64,000 bases of DNA, from positions 1,517,012-1,581,011 of the forward strand of contig CAJHNH020002669.1 in assembly GCA_905116865.2 (NCBI GenBank). The letters run 5' to 3'. The position numbers and the translations under genes were made by a program. Position 1 is the stretch's first letter, and each line of letters starts with the position of its first letter. A model generated the notes under the pieces. It was not told where the DNA came from, did no database searches, and saw only the letters and a program-made list of their open reading frames with translations. Source of the stretch: Candidula unifasciata (taxonomy: Eukaryota > Mollusca > Gastropoda > Stylommatophora > Geomitridae). Positions 43,816 through 54,265 of this stretch are shown piece by piece.

Positions 43816-45355
43816 CCGTACGATAGGGAATAGGGCACCTTTTTTTTTCTAAAGGTATCATTTTGTTGGCACTAGGGTAATAGATACTTTATGGTGAGTA
43901 CCGGCACCTTTATTACATATTTTGTGGTTAGTACCGGCACTTTTCTTTCTAGAAAATAGTCATGGATCTAACTATTCTGTATCTTCCATCTTTCAGTCCA
44001 TTTATCCCTCCGAGCTTCTACCTTATGGTGTGTCACCTTAGGATAACCAAATCCAGCTACGTATGGCAGACCAACAGGGTATGTCCCAGACATTCCCTTT
44101 TACCTATAGGGAAATTATAGTTGGGAGCCATAATGGCTGTACTAACCTATTATGTACTGCTGTCCTTGTGTGTGTGTGTGTGGGGGGGGGGGGGAGAAGG
44201 GGGTGCCTACTCAATCCCTTCTTTAAACGATTGTTACTTAAAAACTGTTAGCTGTTGACTCTTCCTTAGCTAGTCAGGAAGGAGATGAAGCCCTTCTGGG
44301 AGCTAGTGAGGAAAGAGATGAAGCACCTGTGGGAATGTCCTAAGTGCACGGATGTCAGTTCTTGATTGATTGATTGATTGATTGATTGATTCATTCATTC
44401 ATTTGTTGTTTACTAGACACAACACAGCAGTCTTATATATTTAAGTATTGTTTGTGTGACATATAGATGGTTACATTTCCGAAACTTATGGTAATCTTTC
44501 AATAGTTATTAGCTTCGAATACTTAATAGATCCCATATCGAATTACGAGTATGATACACCATGAGCAATCCTCTCGATATCATGGGAGTAATCCAATCCA
44601 ATACCGTCCGTCTTTTTAAGCAACGTCCATCATAAGGTTATCTTTTGGATATCCCCGTTTCCTAAGTTCATTTTGTTTCCATTTCATTACCTGTTTAGCA
44701 ATTTTCTGATCGCTTCTCCTCAGGGTGTGCCGAATAAAACGCCATCTTCGTGTTTATTGTAACTTGTGATACTAAGAATTATCCATACATTCCTCTTTTT
44801 GTTTCGCCGTTTTTAAGTTTATCCCATTTTAATGTATTGTTGGTTTGTCCTTTCTTATTGCCAGGCAACGCATTCAGTATCGTTTATAAAAATGTATCAC
44901 ATTCATCGCAACGAGTTTTGTTACTAAGCTGTGCTAATTTATTCAGACACTCATATCCCATGTTTGTTTATGCAACTGAGACAAACATATTGTTCAACAA
45001 TGATGTACGTTCAGATACATTTATTACGTATATATTTAAGCAGCTGTAATAGGCAAATGACTTTGTGTTGTTTGTTTAGATTTATCACATTCGCAATCAC
45101 ATATTTTAGAAGAAGAACGTTAAAAATGTGTATATATATATGTATCACAACTGTAGTATCATAGTTAAGTAGCATATTGTAAACAATCTTGAACATTCAA
45201 CAATACTTGTAACTTTTATTTTTCCAGTTTCCTAATAGCACTAGCTAGATTTGAACCTTTTTACTTACAAAGCTGAATAGTTTAGATTAAGCAACCCATG
45301 TCGATACAACAAATTACTGTTTGTTTTGTTTAACCTGTAGACTTGCTAACGCTGA
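43816..45355. other. Mostly unrecognised; small LINE-E tail and ATTG repeat
   Basis: A T-run lies at 43843-43850 and a GT/G run at 44167-44195. AAGCACCTGTGGGAATGTCC at 44319 (KHLWECPKCTDVSS) is the end of an RNase H-type LINE on the + strand, followed by (ATTG)n at 44364-44402. The remainder shows no gene. Confidence 0.45.
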
Positions 45356-45363
45356 GTTAAGAC

Positions 45364-45881
45364 CAGTGTTGCTACTTTAGATGTTTTACATCCAGATTTA
45401 GATGTTTTCACTTGCAGTTAGATGTTGTTTTGACGTTTATATGGTAGATGTTTTTGTAGAAGTTTTTCATTTGGAGTGAATTTATAAAATCTAACCTAAG
45501 AAACAATAAAATTTGACCCCTTAAATGCTATCGTGACAATAAAATTTTGTCTGATAAGAGAAGGAAAAGGCTGTTCCACTTATCAGCTCCCTGATTGGGT
45601 ATTAAAAGAAATTGGAACAGCTAAAGCATACCAGAGTTATTTGGGATCTGAAGCTTCAACTTCATCATCCAAGCTAAGTTTATCCTGTGGATCTTGTAAG
45701 GCAGACTTCAGTAAAGATGAGGACATGCTTCTATAGGGTAAGTCTTATCAATAGCTATGTAATTTGTGACTCTTTCCATTTGGATGTTTTTTCTAGATGT
45801 TTTCCACACAAATTTAGATGTTTGTAGATATTTTTGGACTCCGTTCTGGATGTTTTTTGTCAAAGAAAAGTGGCAACACTG
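45364..45881. mobile_element. hAT-like non-autonomous element with 8-bp target duplication
   Basis: The ends are CAGTGTTGC and GCAACACTG, perfect inverses over 9 bp. The flanks GTTAAGAC (45356-45363) and GGTAAGAC (45882-45889) agree at 7 of 8 bases. The CAGTG end and 8-bp duplication are typical of hAT. Inside, a 67-codon frame at 45533-45736 (YQLPDWVLKEIG, SCGSCKAD) may be an exon relic of the parent transposon. Confidence 0.75.
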
Positions 45882-45926
45882 GGTAAGACTGTGGAACTAT
45901 TGAAATATTACCCTGTCTACAAATAT

Positions 45927-45988
45927 TAGATGTAGAATATTTTACGGACTGTAAAACTCTAAATAATATAAGATGCACTTTGTTTAAT

Positions 45989-46025
<37 letters not shown>

Positions 46026-46995
46026 TATAAAAATGGTTTATCATTATTTTGCAGTGTCAGTTTTTGAAATATAATAACTTTTACCATTTGCTTATGAAAC
46101 CAAACCGACCTTTAAAACTCCAGGTTACTTATATTTTAACTTGAGTCTACCCGTTCCCGTTTGTTGTCATTGTTGTCATTGTTGACACTGTTGTCATTTC
46201 TCTCCCATTCGTCCTATTAAAGATGGTAGTCACTTGAAGTTGAATCTAAAGGTCCCTCATAGTGACATAAAATAGCACATCCGATGAACTTCCAGTGCTA
46301 CATGCAGGATAGACAGGCTGTGCCTCAAAGCCACGACGTGTTTTTATTCCTGCTATTGACCTTGGTTTGGTAAAGAACTTTGTACATATATACTGGAGTC
46401 CACAGTTTCGTTGCCTAGGCTACTGAGTTCACTGCTTGGTGCAACACAGTGTGATGTGTATTTCACATAGACTATCGTTTTTTTTTCTTTTCCTGAAGCT
46501 GTTTTTATTGTTATGTTCAGAAAATCGAGTTGACCGATCTGCATTAGTGCTGGCCAAGCCCATTATGCAATAACATTGCGTGGGTACGGTCAGCTTGTCG
46601 TGGCTGACTACTTTCACCAACAAAAATGGAAATACTGGTGGCGACTGTTGGCGTTAGCACCTCTTAAAGCTGTCTTATTCATTTGCTGAAAGTCAATGTT
46701 TCTGAATTTAGCCTAGAATAATTGTTCATTTACTAGCTTTTAAGTGGGGGTTGAGGGGCATACCCTTTGGTTTTTACTAACTCAGGAACAGCGCAATTAT
46801 CGCCTGACCTGTTTGCAGTTATGTTTAAACCTCAACTACTGGCTGTGATTGGCGGGAAAAGGGGAGCGGAAAGGGTGGAGGACTGTGAATTTTAAATTGC
46901 AAACAGGAAACAGTTTTGAATGTAACTAAGATAGACTTCAAATTTGGAGCTCATGTCTCGAAAAATTGTTGTGTCTTGTAGTCCGTAAAATATGG
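45927..46995. mobile_element. Possible 1.07-kb inverted-repeat element
   Basis: GAATATTTTACGGACT near 45935 pairs with AGTCCGTAAAATAT near 46980 in inverse orientation. Between them are a T-run at 45995-46016 and no recognised transposase. Outer limits and target duplication are not fixed. Confidence 0.4.
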
Positions 46996-47301
46996 TAATT
47001 TAATGTCGATATAAATGAAAAAACAACAGAAAAAAAAAACAGTTCCCTTATAGCAGAGATAATCACAGGCAAGCAAATAATTCAGTCGTACCTCACTCAA
47101 ACTCAAATCACACCGTTTTGGAATGAATGTAAAACATAAACAATACACTGAAAAGCTGAATATACAATGAGAACAAAGCTGTAATATTTTTGTTTTTCGG
47201 TTGTTGGCGCTAAAAAAAAAAAAAAAGAACTTTAACCTGGAATACCTACAGTAAATTATTTCGCATTTATTTATAGATATCATTGGCTTCCGGTTAGTTT
47301 T

Positions 47302-47405
47302 CTAAGGTCGTCCGCCATCAATGGCATTTGACCTCTCTGGACTTGTAGAGATGCTTCCTAAATCTTGAAGCCGCTGTCCAGCAGTTTCTGTAATACATAC
47401 TGCAC
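47302..47405 (-). CDS. Candidate terminal exon of an unrecognised - strand gene
   Basis: On the - strand, TTATTCTTTACAG is a good acceptor. Spliced in phase 0 from the exon at 51669-51814 it reads VQYVLQKLLDSGFKI and stops at 47358-47360; another frame stays open to 47302 (TETAGQRLQDLGSIST). AATAAA on the - strand at about 47265-47270 could be the poly(A) signal. A LINE-like fragment lies just upstream, so chance is possible. Confidence 0.3.
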
Positions 47406-47423
47406 CTGTAAAGAATAAGGTAT

Positions 47424-47464
47424 TCGGGAATTAGATACGCAGATGATATTGCTGTCTCAAGCAA
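47424..47464 (+). mobile_element. Scrap of LINE reverse transcriptase active site
   Basis: The frame gives IRYADDIAVSSN, the YADD core of a LINE RT. It runs straight into the CTT array. Confidence 0.5.
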
Positions 47465-48081
47465 TTCTTCTTCTTCTTCTTCTTCTTCTTCTTCTTCTTT
47501 TTCTTCTTCTTCTTCTTCTTCTTCTTCTTCTTCTTCTTCTTCTTCTTCTTCTTCTTCTTCTTCTTCTTCTTCTTCTTCTTCTTCTTCTTCTTCTTCTTCT
47601 TCTTCTTCTTCTTCTTCTTTCTTCTTCTTCTTCTTCTTCTTCTTCTTCTTCTTCTTCTTCTTCTTCTTCTTCTTCTTCTTCTTTCTTCTTCTTCTTCTTC
47701 TTCTTCTTTTCTTCTTCTTCTTCTTCTTCTTCTTCTTCTTCTTCTTCTTCTTCTTCTTCTTCTTCTTCTTCTTCTTCTTCTTCTTCTTCTTCTTCTTCTT
47801 CTTCCTGTTCTTCTTCTTCTTCTTGTTCTTCTTCTTCTTCTTGTTCTTGTTCTTCTTCTTGTTCTTCTTGTTCTTGTTCTTCTTCTTCTTCTTCTTCTTC
47901 TTCTTCTTCTTCTTCTTCTTCTTCTTCTTCTTCTTCTTCTTCTTCTTCTTCTTCTTCTTCTTCTTCTTCCTCTTCCTCTTCTTCTTCTTCTTCTTCTTCT
48001 TCTTCTTCTTCTTCTTCTTCTTCTTCTTCTTCTTCTTCTTCTTCTTCTTCTTCTTCTTCTTCTTCTTCTTCTTCTTCTTCT
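47465..48081. repeat. (CTT)n microsatellite, about 617 bp
   Basis: Nearly pure CTT with a few TTTCTT, CTTTTC, CTTGTT and CCTCTTCC interruptions. It ends directly at a reversed copy of dispersed repeat D, whose 3' tail is (GAA)n. Poly-Glu, poly-Ser and poly-Leu frames here are by-products. Confidence 0.98.
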
Positions 48082-48084
48082 ATA

Positions 48085-48318
48085 CGTTTACGGCTATAAA
48101 TCTGGCAAAAAGTTCTAGTTATTCGTCCACTCCTGGACTTTGTTCTTTTTTCAAAACTTGAGATTTGCGAGCTCATCAGTTTTTACAAATCTAGCTTATT
48201 TGTATGCCCTTTCGACAGATAGATTTCGACTTTGTAGGAGACACCCCAGTTAGCCGACTCCTACGACATGCTTGTTAGGATCAGTAGGTCTAATCTGGGT
48301 TCTCCAGAATGGAGCGTC
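48085..48318 (-). mobile_element. Dispersed repeat D with giant GAA tail
   Basis: TACGGCTATAAATCTGG, GTTCTAGTTATTCGTCC, CCGACTCCTACGACATGC and GTTCTCCAGAATGG follow the D order reversed. Its tail side faces the CTT array. Confidence 0.65.
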
Positions 48319-48325
48319 AAAACGC

Positions 48326-48439
48326 AAACGGGGACCAAAAAGTACAGTTCTAAGAGGTTAGAGAAACGGGGACCAAAAAGTACAGTTCTAAGAGGTTGGA
48401 GAAACGGGGACCAAAAAGTACAGTTCTAAGAGGTTGGAG
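48326..48439. repeat. 38-bp tandem repeat, three units
   Basis: Units of AAACGGGGACCAAAAAGTAC plus AGTTCTAAGAGGTTGGAG start at 48326, 48364 and 48402, nearly identical. Confidence 0.95.
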
Positions 48440-48496
48440 AATCCAATTCTATTTGTTAAAAGACTCAGTAAAGATAATGTATTGTTTAAAGAAATA

Positions 48497-48503
48497 AAAA
48501 TAA

Positions 48504-48540
<37 letters not shown>

Positions 48541-48662
48541 AAAAAGTGAAAAAATAAAAAAAATAAAAAAAAAAATAAAAAAAAAAAAACAGAAATAAAA
48601 AAAAAAATAAAAAAAAAATAAAAAAAAAAAGAAAAAAAAAAAAAAAAAAAAAAAATAAAAAA
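48497..48662. repeat. A-rich low-complexity tract
   Basis: About 165 bases of A runs with scattered T, C and G. Possibly an expanded poly(A) tail; no element end is recognised beside it. Confidence 0.95.
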
Positions 48663-48777
48663 TCCCCTGAAACTGGAAATCAAAACAAAAGCTACAAATT
48701 AGAACAATTAACCAACTAAGAAATTTAAACAGTTTGAAAAAAAAAATTGTTAAACCCTTTAAAAATCTAACAAATTA

Positions 48778-49020
48778 TTGGTTGTGTGGTTTAGGCGTTG
48801 CTTACGCGCTTAGTAAAACCGGAGTGCCGGGTTCGATCCCAACCGTGAACGGTTTGTCTTGTGTTGGTTTCGATAGTGGTACCGAGAGCTGGCCGTTTAG
48901 TAAGCAATGGCAAACTACTAAACGTAAAATTTGCCTAGAAAAACCACAACAGCTAAAAAAAAAGGTTTGGGTTGGTTCTGCAACGTGCTGTAAAGGATAC
49001 GCAACTAACAGTTTACAACA
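48778..49020 (+). mobile_element. SINE-C, full length
   Basis: Head GTGTGGTTTAGGCGTTGC (box A) and GCCGGGTTCGATCCCAACC (box B), then GGTTTCGATAGTGGTACC, AAGCAATGGCAAACTACT and GTAAAGGATACGCAACTAAC. Best copy of the family in the window. Confidence 0.8.
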
Positions 49021-49082
49021 GCATTGAAATAACATTTTAGGGACTGGACCTTTAACCCCCCCCCCCCCCCCCCTTTTTTTTC

Positions 49083-49370
49083 CAATCTCTCGTGTGAGGA
49101 TTCCAGGACTCCGTTCTGATGGAGAGAAAAAAATAGGTCCACTGCCACCTTACAAGTCTTTCGTACAAGGCAACTAATTTAGAGGTGGTTCCTTCAAAGT
49201 CGGAGTGCATCTGCTTAAGATGCAAGGAACCAAAAGTCTGCACTGAACAAGCCAAATCCGTAAAGCTGAATTCAAGTTCTGGAACAAGACCAAGGTTCGG
49301 AGATGATCGAAACACCAGAACCTTCTACCAGAGTATGTAGCCATCTTCATCAAGAAGAAGAAGAGAAAAA
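49083..49370 (+). mobile_element. Dispersed repeat D
   Basis: A C/T run precedes it. Body from GTGTGAGGATTCCAGGAC to AGAGTATGTAGCC with tail AAGAAGAAGAAGAG. Confidence 0.65.
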
Positions 49371-49659
49371 GAAACTGGGTGGTTGTAACAGTAAATTATA
49401 TTCGCTATAAGACTCAGTAAAAATCCTTTTTCTGAAAACTGAAATTATAACATAAACACACAGAGAGAAAAGTAGGTTAGTTAAAAAAAAAAAAAAAATA
49501 ACAAAATTAGAATTCTCGATGAAAGAACTAAAGCTGCCACAAATTACTCGGACTTGAACTGAGATCTTTATCAGTAGGAATCCAAGTATATCCTGTACCT
49601 ATCAGCTGTAACTACACACTCCAAAGAATTGGAATACAAATAAGAGTTGAGTTAAGTCA
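49371..49659. other. No recognised feature
   Basis: An A-run lies at 49483-49498. Nothing else is recognised. Confidence 0.4.
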
Positions 49660-50155
49660 AGAATTAAAATCACAGCACTGGGGGAATTCCCATGCATGCT
49701 CTGTCCTCATCTGCAGTAGCCAACGCAGAGTTCCAGTACTGATGGTACCGGCCACAATCTAATTACATGTCCGTCTTGCTTTTACTCTGAATGTAGTGAG
49801 CCGACCAGACTCTCTGGTTACACCCAGATGCTTCATTCTCTCCAGGCCATAAAAATCTTCTATCTCTACTGATTCCGTTGCTTGTTCCCAAAGGGCCTTG
49901 ACAACATCTGCCTTGTAATGTATCAATTTACCGCCCAAAAATCAGATCCACAGAGAAAAGATTCAAAGTATGTTCACTGCCCATGAATTGTCTACTGAAG
50001 CTTGCCACTCCATTCAAAGCATCCAAGTCTTCACCTTTCTCAGCCTGCTTTCAGAGTCTGTTACAATTATGACATGTGTATGCATCTTGTTCTCTAGCCA
50101 TCTTAAAGCTGCAGTTACCGCCTCCACCTCCATTCTCATGATAGATGTTGTGGTG
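49660..50155 (-). pseudogene. LINE family E, RNase H region and 3' tail
   Basis: Same order as 30700-31200 (tail beside GGGGAATTCCCATGCATGCT, then CTTCACCTTTCTCAGCCTGC upstream). On the - strand MENHE-EVEAVTAALRW-like RNase H sequence appears near 50150-50050. Broken by stops. Confidence 0.6.
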
Positions 50156-50600
50156 TAATATGCTAGGCTGTCTTGCACTAAGGATTTTTAATTCAAATAA
50201 GACAGCAAAGAAACCCCTCCTCAGTATAAAAGGGCATATATTTAAAAAAGGAGCAAGTCTGGAATGTTTGTTCTCTAGGAATCGAATCGAACATCCTGTA
50301 CATGCCCCATACATGTATCGTGGTAGGTATCGCAGACAAGGACATAACCACGACTTGCATTTGGGACATTGGCAGAGTCGGGTTAACCATTCAACACACT
50401 AAACGCGCGCTTAGGATATCACAATATAAAGGACGCTACAAAAACATGAAAAGCATCGGAGCTGTTCGTTTATTTGTCCTCTTGGAGTAAATTTAAAATC
50501 CTATAGGAACCAAAATGTTTTAAGTGCTTTAGGCATTAAAGGGTTATTTATAATTAGGCTCTGGGCATTAGAAGCAACAACAACAACCAAGTAAATAATA

Positions 50601-51524
50601 CGAGGCGCTTTTTTCAATTATGTCCCAGTATTTGAAAAAAAAAGTGCATATAAAATTTATTGTTGGCAGCCCAAAGTGAACCACACATTGACATTATTTT
50701 GTTGAGCATAGTCAACGATGACTTCATCATATTTTTTGTTCCTAATTCCAATGTCATAGAAGTTTGCCGCCAGTGTCTTGAACCATTTATTAACGTCTGT
50801 CTGCAGTTCATCATCAGTTTCAAAACGCTGGGATGCCAACCACTTCTTCAGGTGAATGAAAAGGTTGGCAATCACTTGGCGGCAGATCGGGGCTGTAGGG
50901 CGAGGTCAACAATTTCCCAGTTACATTTTTGCAACAATTGAACATTTCCATCTGCGACGTGAGGTGAAGCATTATCAAAAGCAAAATTCCAGAGGTCAGC
51001 AACCCACGTTTTTTTCTTTCTCCCAGATAGCACACACAAACAATTTTTTTTTAAATCAGTGAACGTGACACTACCGAAATTCGACAGATAGCCCAGAAAT
51101 TGTAAAACGACATATTCCTGAATTGTTTGCTTCAAGTCTTCGACCAAATTGTCTGTCACCAACTCAGCCGACCGTTACGATCTACATCATGGATATTTGT
51201 TCGTCCTTCTTTAAACACTCGACACCATATCCTAACAAAATTATCAATCATAACATCTGACCTATAAACCTCAGTGAGTTGCCTGTGATTTGGGTGCAAA
51301 AAAAAAAAAAAAATACTGATCACAGCTGGCAGATGTTTTTTTTTTTTTTTTAGTATAAATCCCTCACACGCAACATCAAACAAGATTTCCACAGTGAAAA
51401 AAAAAAAAAAATAGCGCGCTTTAGCTAATGAACCACATAAGCATAAGCATACGCACATTTACGTTTTACATCGGTGTTTGTCGCTGCGATTATAACAGGA
51501 GTTACATTTTTTTAACGCGCCTCG
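50601..51524 (-). mobile_element. mariner-family transposon, internally deleted
   Basis: TA duplications at 50599-50600 and 51525-51526 flank perfect CGAGGCGC inverted ends. Broken - strand frames give FKEGRTNIHDVDRNGRLSW (paired-like N-terminal region), FDNASPHVADGNVQLLQKCN, YSPDLPPSDCQPFHS and HLKKWLASQRFETDDEL, in mariner transposase order. It is about 924 bp against the usual 1.3 kb, so part of the catalytic region is gone. The family differs in ends from the copy at 18674. Confidence 0.8.
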
Positions 51525-51668
51525 TAAGTTGAACGAAAGAGAACAACTGACTATATGACATAACATAACCACGACTCGAATTAGGGACAATTACATCCTC
51601 AACAACAACAACAACAACAGCAACAGCAACAACAGGATGAACATACTGAAAGCAGAAAACACACTTAC

Positions 51669-51814
51669 CTCATGCCAAGATCTGTCGGGCATTCCCATCT
51701 CCAACAGTGGCCTCTCATCTCCTTCAATGGCGCCCTCAAAGGCTCTCCTTAACAAGTCAACGTTCTGCTCTGTGAGACCAACCTGTTCCCTCAGGTCGTT
51801 CATATCACTGGCAA
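51669..51814 (-). CDS. Exon of an unrecognised - strand gene, coiled-coil-like
   Basis: A good acceptor (TCTTCCATCCACAG) and a perfect donor (GAG|GTAAGT) bracket 146 bases. The open frame, 48 codons after two leading bases, reads ASDMNDLREQVGLTEQNVDL, LRRAFEGAIEGDERPLLEMG and MPDRSWHE. Leu, Val and charged residues in a near-heptad pattern suggest a coiled coil. The codon pattern is unlike the surrounding repeats. I do not recognise the family. It ends in phase 0, as the candidate exon near 47405 requires. Confidence 0.5.
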
Positions 51815-51895
51815 CTGTGGATGGAAGACAACATCTCGGTCAGTTTGGAAATACAAGACCACTCCGAATAATTGCTAACATCGGTGCGGCCATGC

Positions 51896-52110
51896 TGCTT
51901 CTTCTTCTTCTTTTTATTTTTATTTTTTCTTCTTTTTCTTCTTCTTCTTCTTCTTCTTCTTCTTCTTCTTCTTCTTCTTCTTCTTCTTCTTCTTCTTCTT
52001 CTTCTTCTTCTTCTTCTTCTTCTTCTTCTTCTTCTTCTTCTTCTTCTTCTTCTTCTTCTTCTTCTTCTTTTTCTTCTTCTTTTTCTTCTTCTTCCTTTTC
52101 CTTTTTTTCT
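51896..52110. repeat. (CTT)n microsatellite
   Basis: Nearly pure CTT with TTTTT interruptions at both sides. It lies 82 bp upstream of the - strand exon and next to a reversed repeat D. Confidence 0.97.
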
Positions 52111-52144
52111 ATCATCTTGTTCATCATCTTGTTATTCTTCATCT

Positions 52145-52310
52145 GTAAACTCCGACAAAAAAGACTAGATGGTTCGTCTACTTCTGGGATGTGGACTTGT
52201 TTCAGGCCTACACCGCCGTTTTACAGATCTGGATTAGTTTTATGTAGATTATCGATTCCTGGATTCTTAGGCGATGCCTTCAGACATGAAAGGAAATGCT
52301 GATCAAATCT
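52145..52310 (-). mobile_element. Dispersed repeat D, partial
   Basis: GTAAACTCCGACAAAAAAGA, GTTTTACAGATCTGGATTAG and CGATTCCTGGATTCTTAGGC follow the D order reversed; the distal part is lost. Confidence 0.5.
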
Positions 52311-52484
52311 GTGCTGGCCGGGCCCCAGGTCATGAGTTGGGAATCTGTTTCTAAGATGACGACGGAAAGGTTTAGACACGCCTCAACTTGTTTAACACTG
52401 GTCGTGGTTGACAACCAAGGGTGGTTCCACACCCCTGCATAACTGTGACTATCCATACAATGGCCAATTGCTATCACACGCAGC

Positions 52485-52670
52485 TATCACAGAACGTCGT
52501 TCTCGTCACGGCTCACCTAAAAGCCTCTTACTCTAAAGAATCTGTTAGCCCTATATGCTTTCATAGTCAAAGCATCTTCAATGTCCTGTATGCGCCTTCG
52601 CGGAAGTCGGCCCCTACCTAGTTTTCCAGAAACTATCCTTCATCGCCGTTCTCTCCCCGATGTTTAATCT
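52485..52670 (-). mobile_element. LINE family G tail
   Basis: CACAGAACGTCGTTCTCGTC, AAAGCCTCTTACTC and CGGAAGTCGGCCCCTACC align with 57545-57725 over about 170 bp, diverged. Confidence 0.55.
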
Positions 52671-53140
52671 GACCGCAATTGAATACCATTACAAGCAGAA
52701 ACTGGAGCGGTCAGAGCTGATGTAATCAACGCTGAACCCACTAAACTGACGGATAGTGACTGGTCTCAGGGAAGAAGATTTTGCCGGTAATATTGAGAAA
52801 AACGTTAATGGTTCTTTTTACGATGCCGGGCCCAACTACATTGGTTTACCTTTCATTCATGTTTGCTAGGGCTTGTCTAGGTTAGAGTGGTGTCATATTG
52901 TATTGTCTTTATCCCACAACTTTCTGTGTTGTGCGTTACTCGTTTTTGTGAGCAGCGGCTGGCGACGTTGCGTATATTATTGTTTTCTCAGACTTGAAAT
53001 ACGACATGAATTTACATGAGCTGTCAGCGTTAAATTTTCCGGTCACCACCTCATAAGGTCCTTTTTTAGGGCCTATCACGGGTCGTATGCTGCACTCTTT
53101 CATGGGTCGTAAGCTGAGGCTGTGAGGTTAGGGGAGGGGT
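52671..53140. other. No recognised feature
   Basis: No gene or known repeat identified. A G-run near 53135-53158 starts the following repeat region. Confidence 0.4.
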
Positions 53141-53610
53141 TGGGGGGGGGGGGGGGGTTGGAGTTAGGGCCAGTTCTTGATACAGGTTCGTCGATAAAAG
53201 CGGTCATGATGACGGAGAGGGAGATATGATTGGTGGAAAGGGGGGGGGGGGGTTTATGCCAGACACAGTTAGCTGAGAGAGCATAAAATATTATTTAAGA
53301 GTTATCATTTCTTAACTATTTATATTTTAATAATTTCGCTAGGTGATGATTTTTCAATCCTACGGAGAGGGAGATTTGATTGGTGGAAAGTGTGGGGGGG
53401 GGGGGGGGGGAAGTGTTATGCCAGACACAGTTAGCTGAGAGAGCTTAAAATATTATTTTGAAATTTCCATTTCTTAACTGTTTCTATTTTAATAATTTCA
53501 CCATGGATGATTTTTCAATCTTTTGGAGAGGAAGATATGACTGTGTCGAGGGGAGAGGAGGGGGAGGGGGATATGACAGACACTGTTAGCTGAGAGCTAT
53601 TTTCTTTCCT
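53141..53610. repeat. About 155-bp tandem repeat with embedded G runs, three units
   Basis: Units start near 53211, 53362 and 53522 with GGAGAGGGAGATATGATTGG, then a G run of 6 to 14 or more bases, ATGCCAGACACAGTTAGCTG, and a TTATCATTTCTTAACTATTT block. G-run length differs between units. Confidence 0.88.
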
Positions 53611-54265
53611 CTCCATTTCACCATTCTGGGCCACAGCAACGCGTGACCGGGTACAGCTAGTCCCGTAATATATTACACGCGTCATCTCGAGTGATAGCAC
53701 AGGAGACAATACAACGTGACACCCCTGTAACGTTGACTGGCCTGAGCAAGTAAGAAAAAAAGATCACCCAGTGTGTAGTTGGGCCGGAGATCGTAAAAGG
53801 AACCATGCTCATAAATGCGCTGAGGCCCCACTCTCTTCCCTCCTTCCTTTGAAATTTCATCGCGACCTAACTGGTGACCCGCTGATCAAGTTTAGAAATC
53901 ATGTTTTCAAATTTTCGTTTACACATTTCATGTTCAATTACATTATTATATTTCTTTGCCATTAAACACACAATAATACAAATTGCGCATTTAAACAAGA
54001 CTAGCCAATCACGCCCACCACCCCCTCCCCCGATAGGTTTTTTAAAGAACCAATTGGTGCTTTTAGGAATATCAGGTGACTAAATAAATAGTAGGTGAAA
54101 CACAACCAGGCAACCTGGCAGCTCTGACAATGAAATCCGAACCAAACAAACACAGGACGGCAAATATCAGTTTGGCTCCAGGACGCACAGAAACAATAAC
54201 GGCTACCGAGGATTGTTCCCAACACCCACAACTGTCCTTGAAAAGCACAATTTATATGGAAATTG
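53611..54265. other. No recognised feature
   Basis: No protein motif or repeat family found. C-rich patch at 54017-54030. Confidence 0.4.

Noticed and set aside
47457..48176. Long poly-Glu, poly-Ser and poly-Leu frames
   Set aside because: These are readings of a CTT microsatellite.
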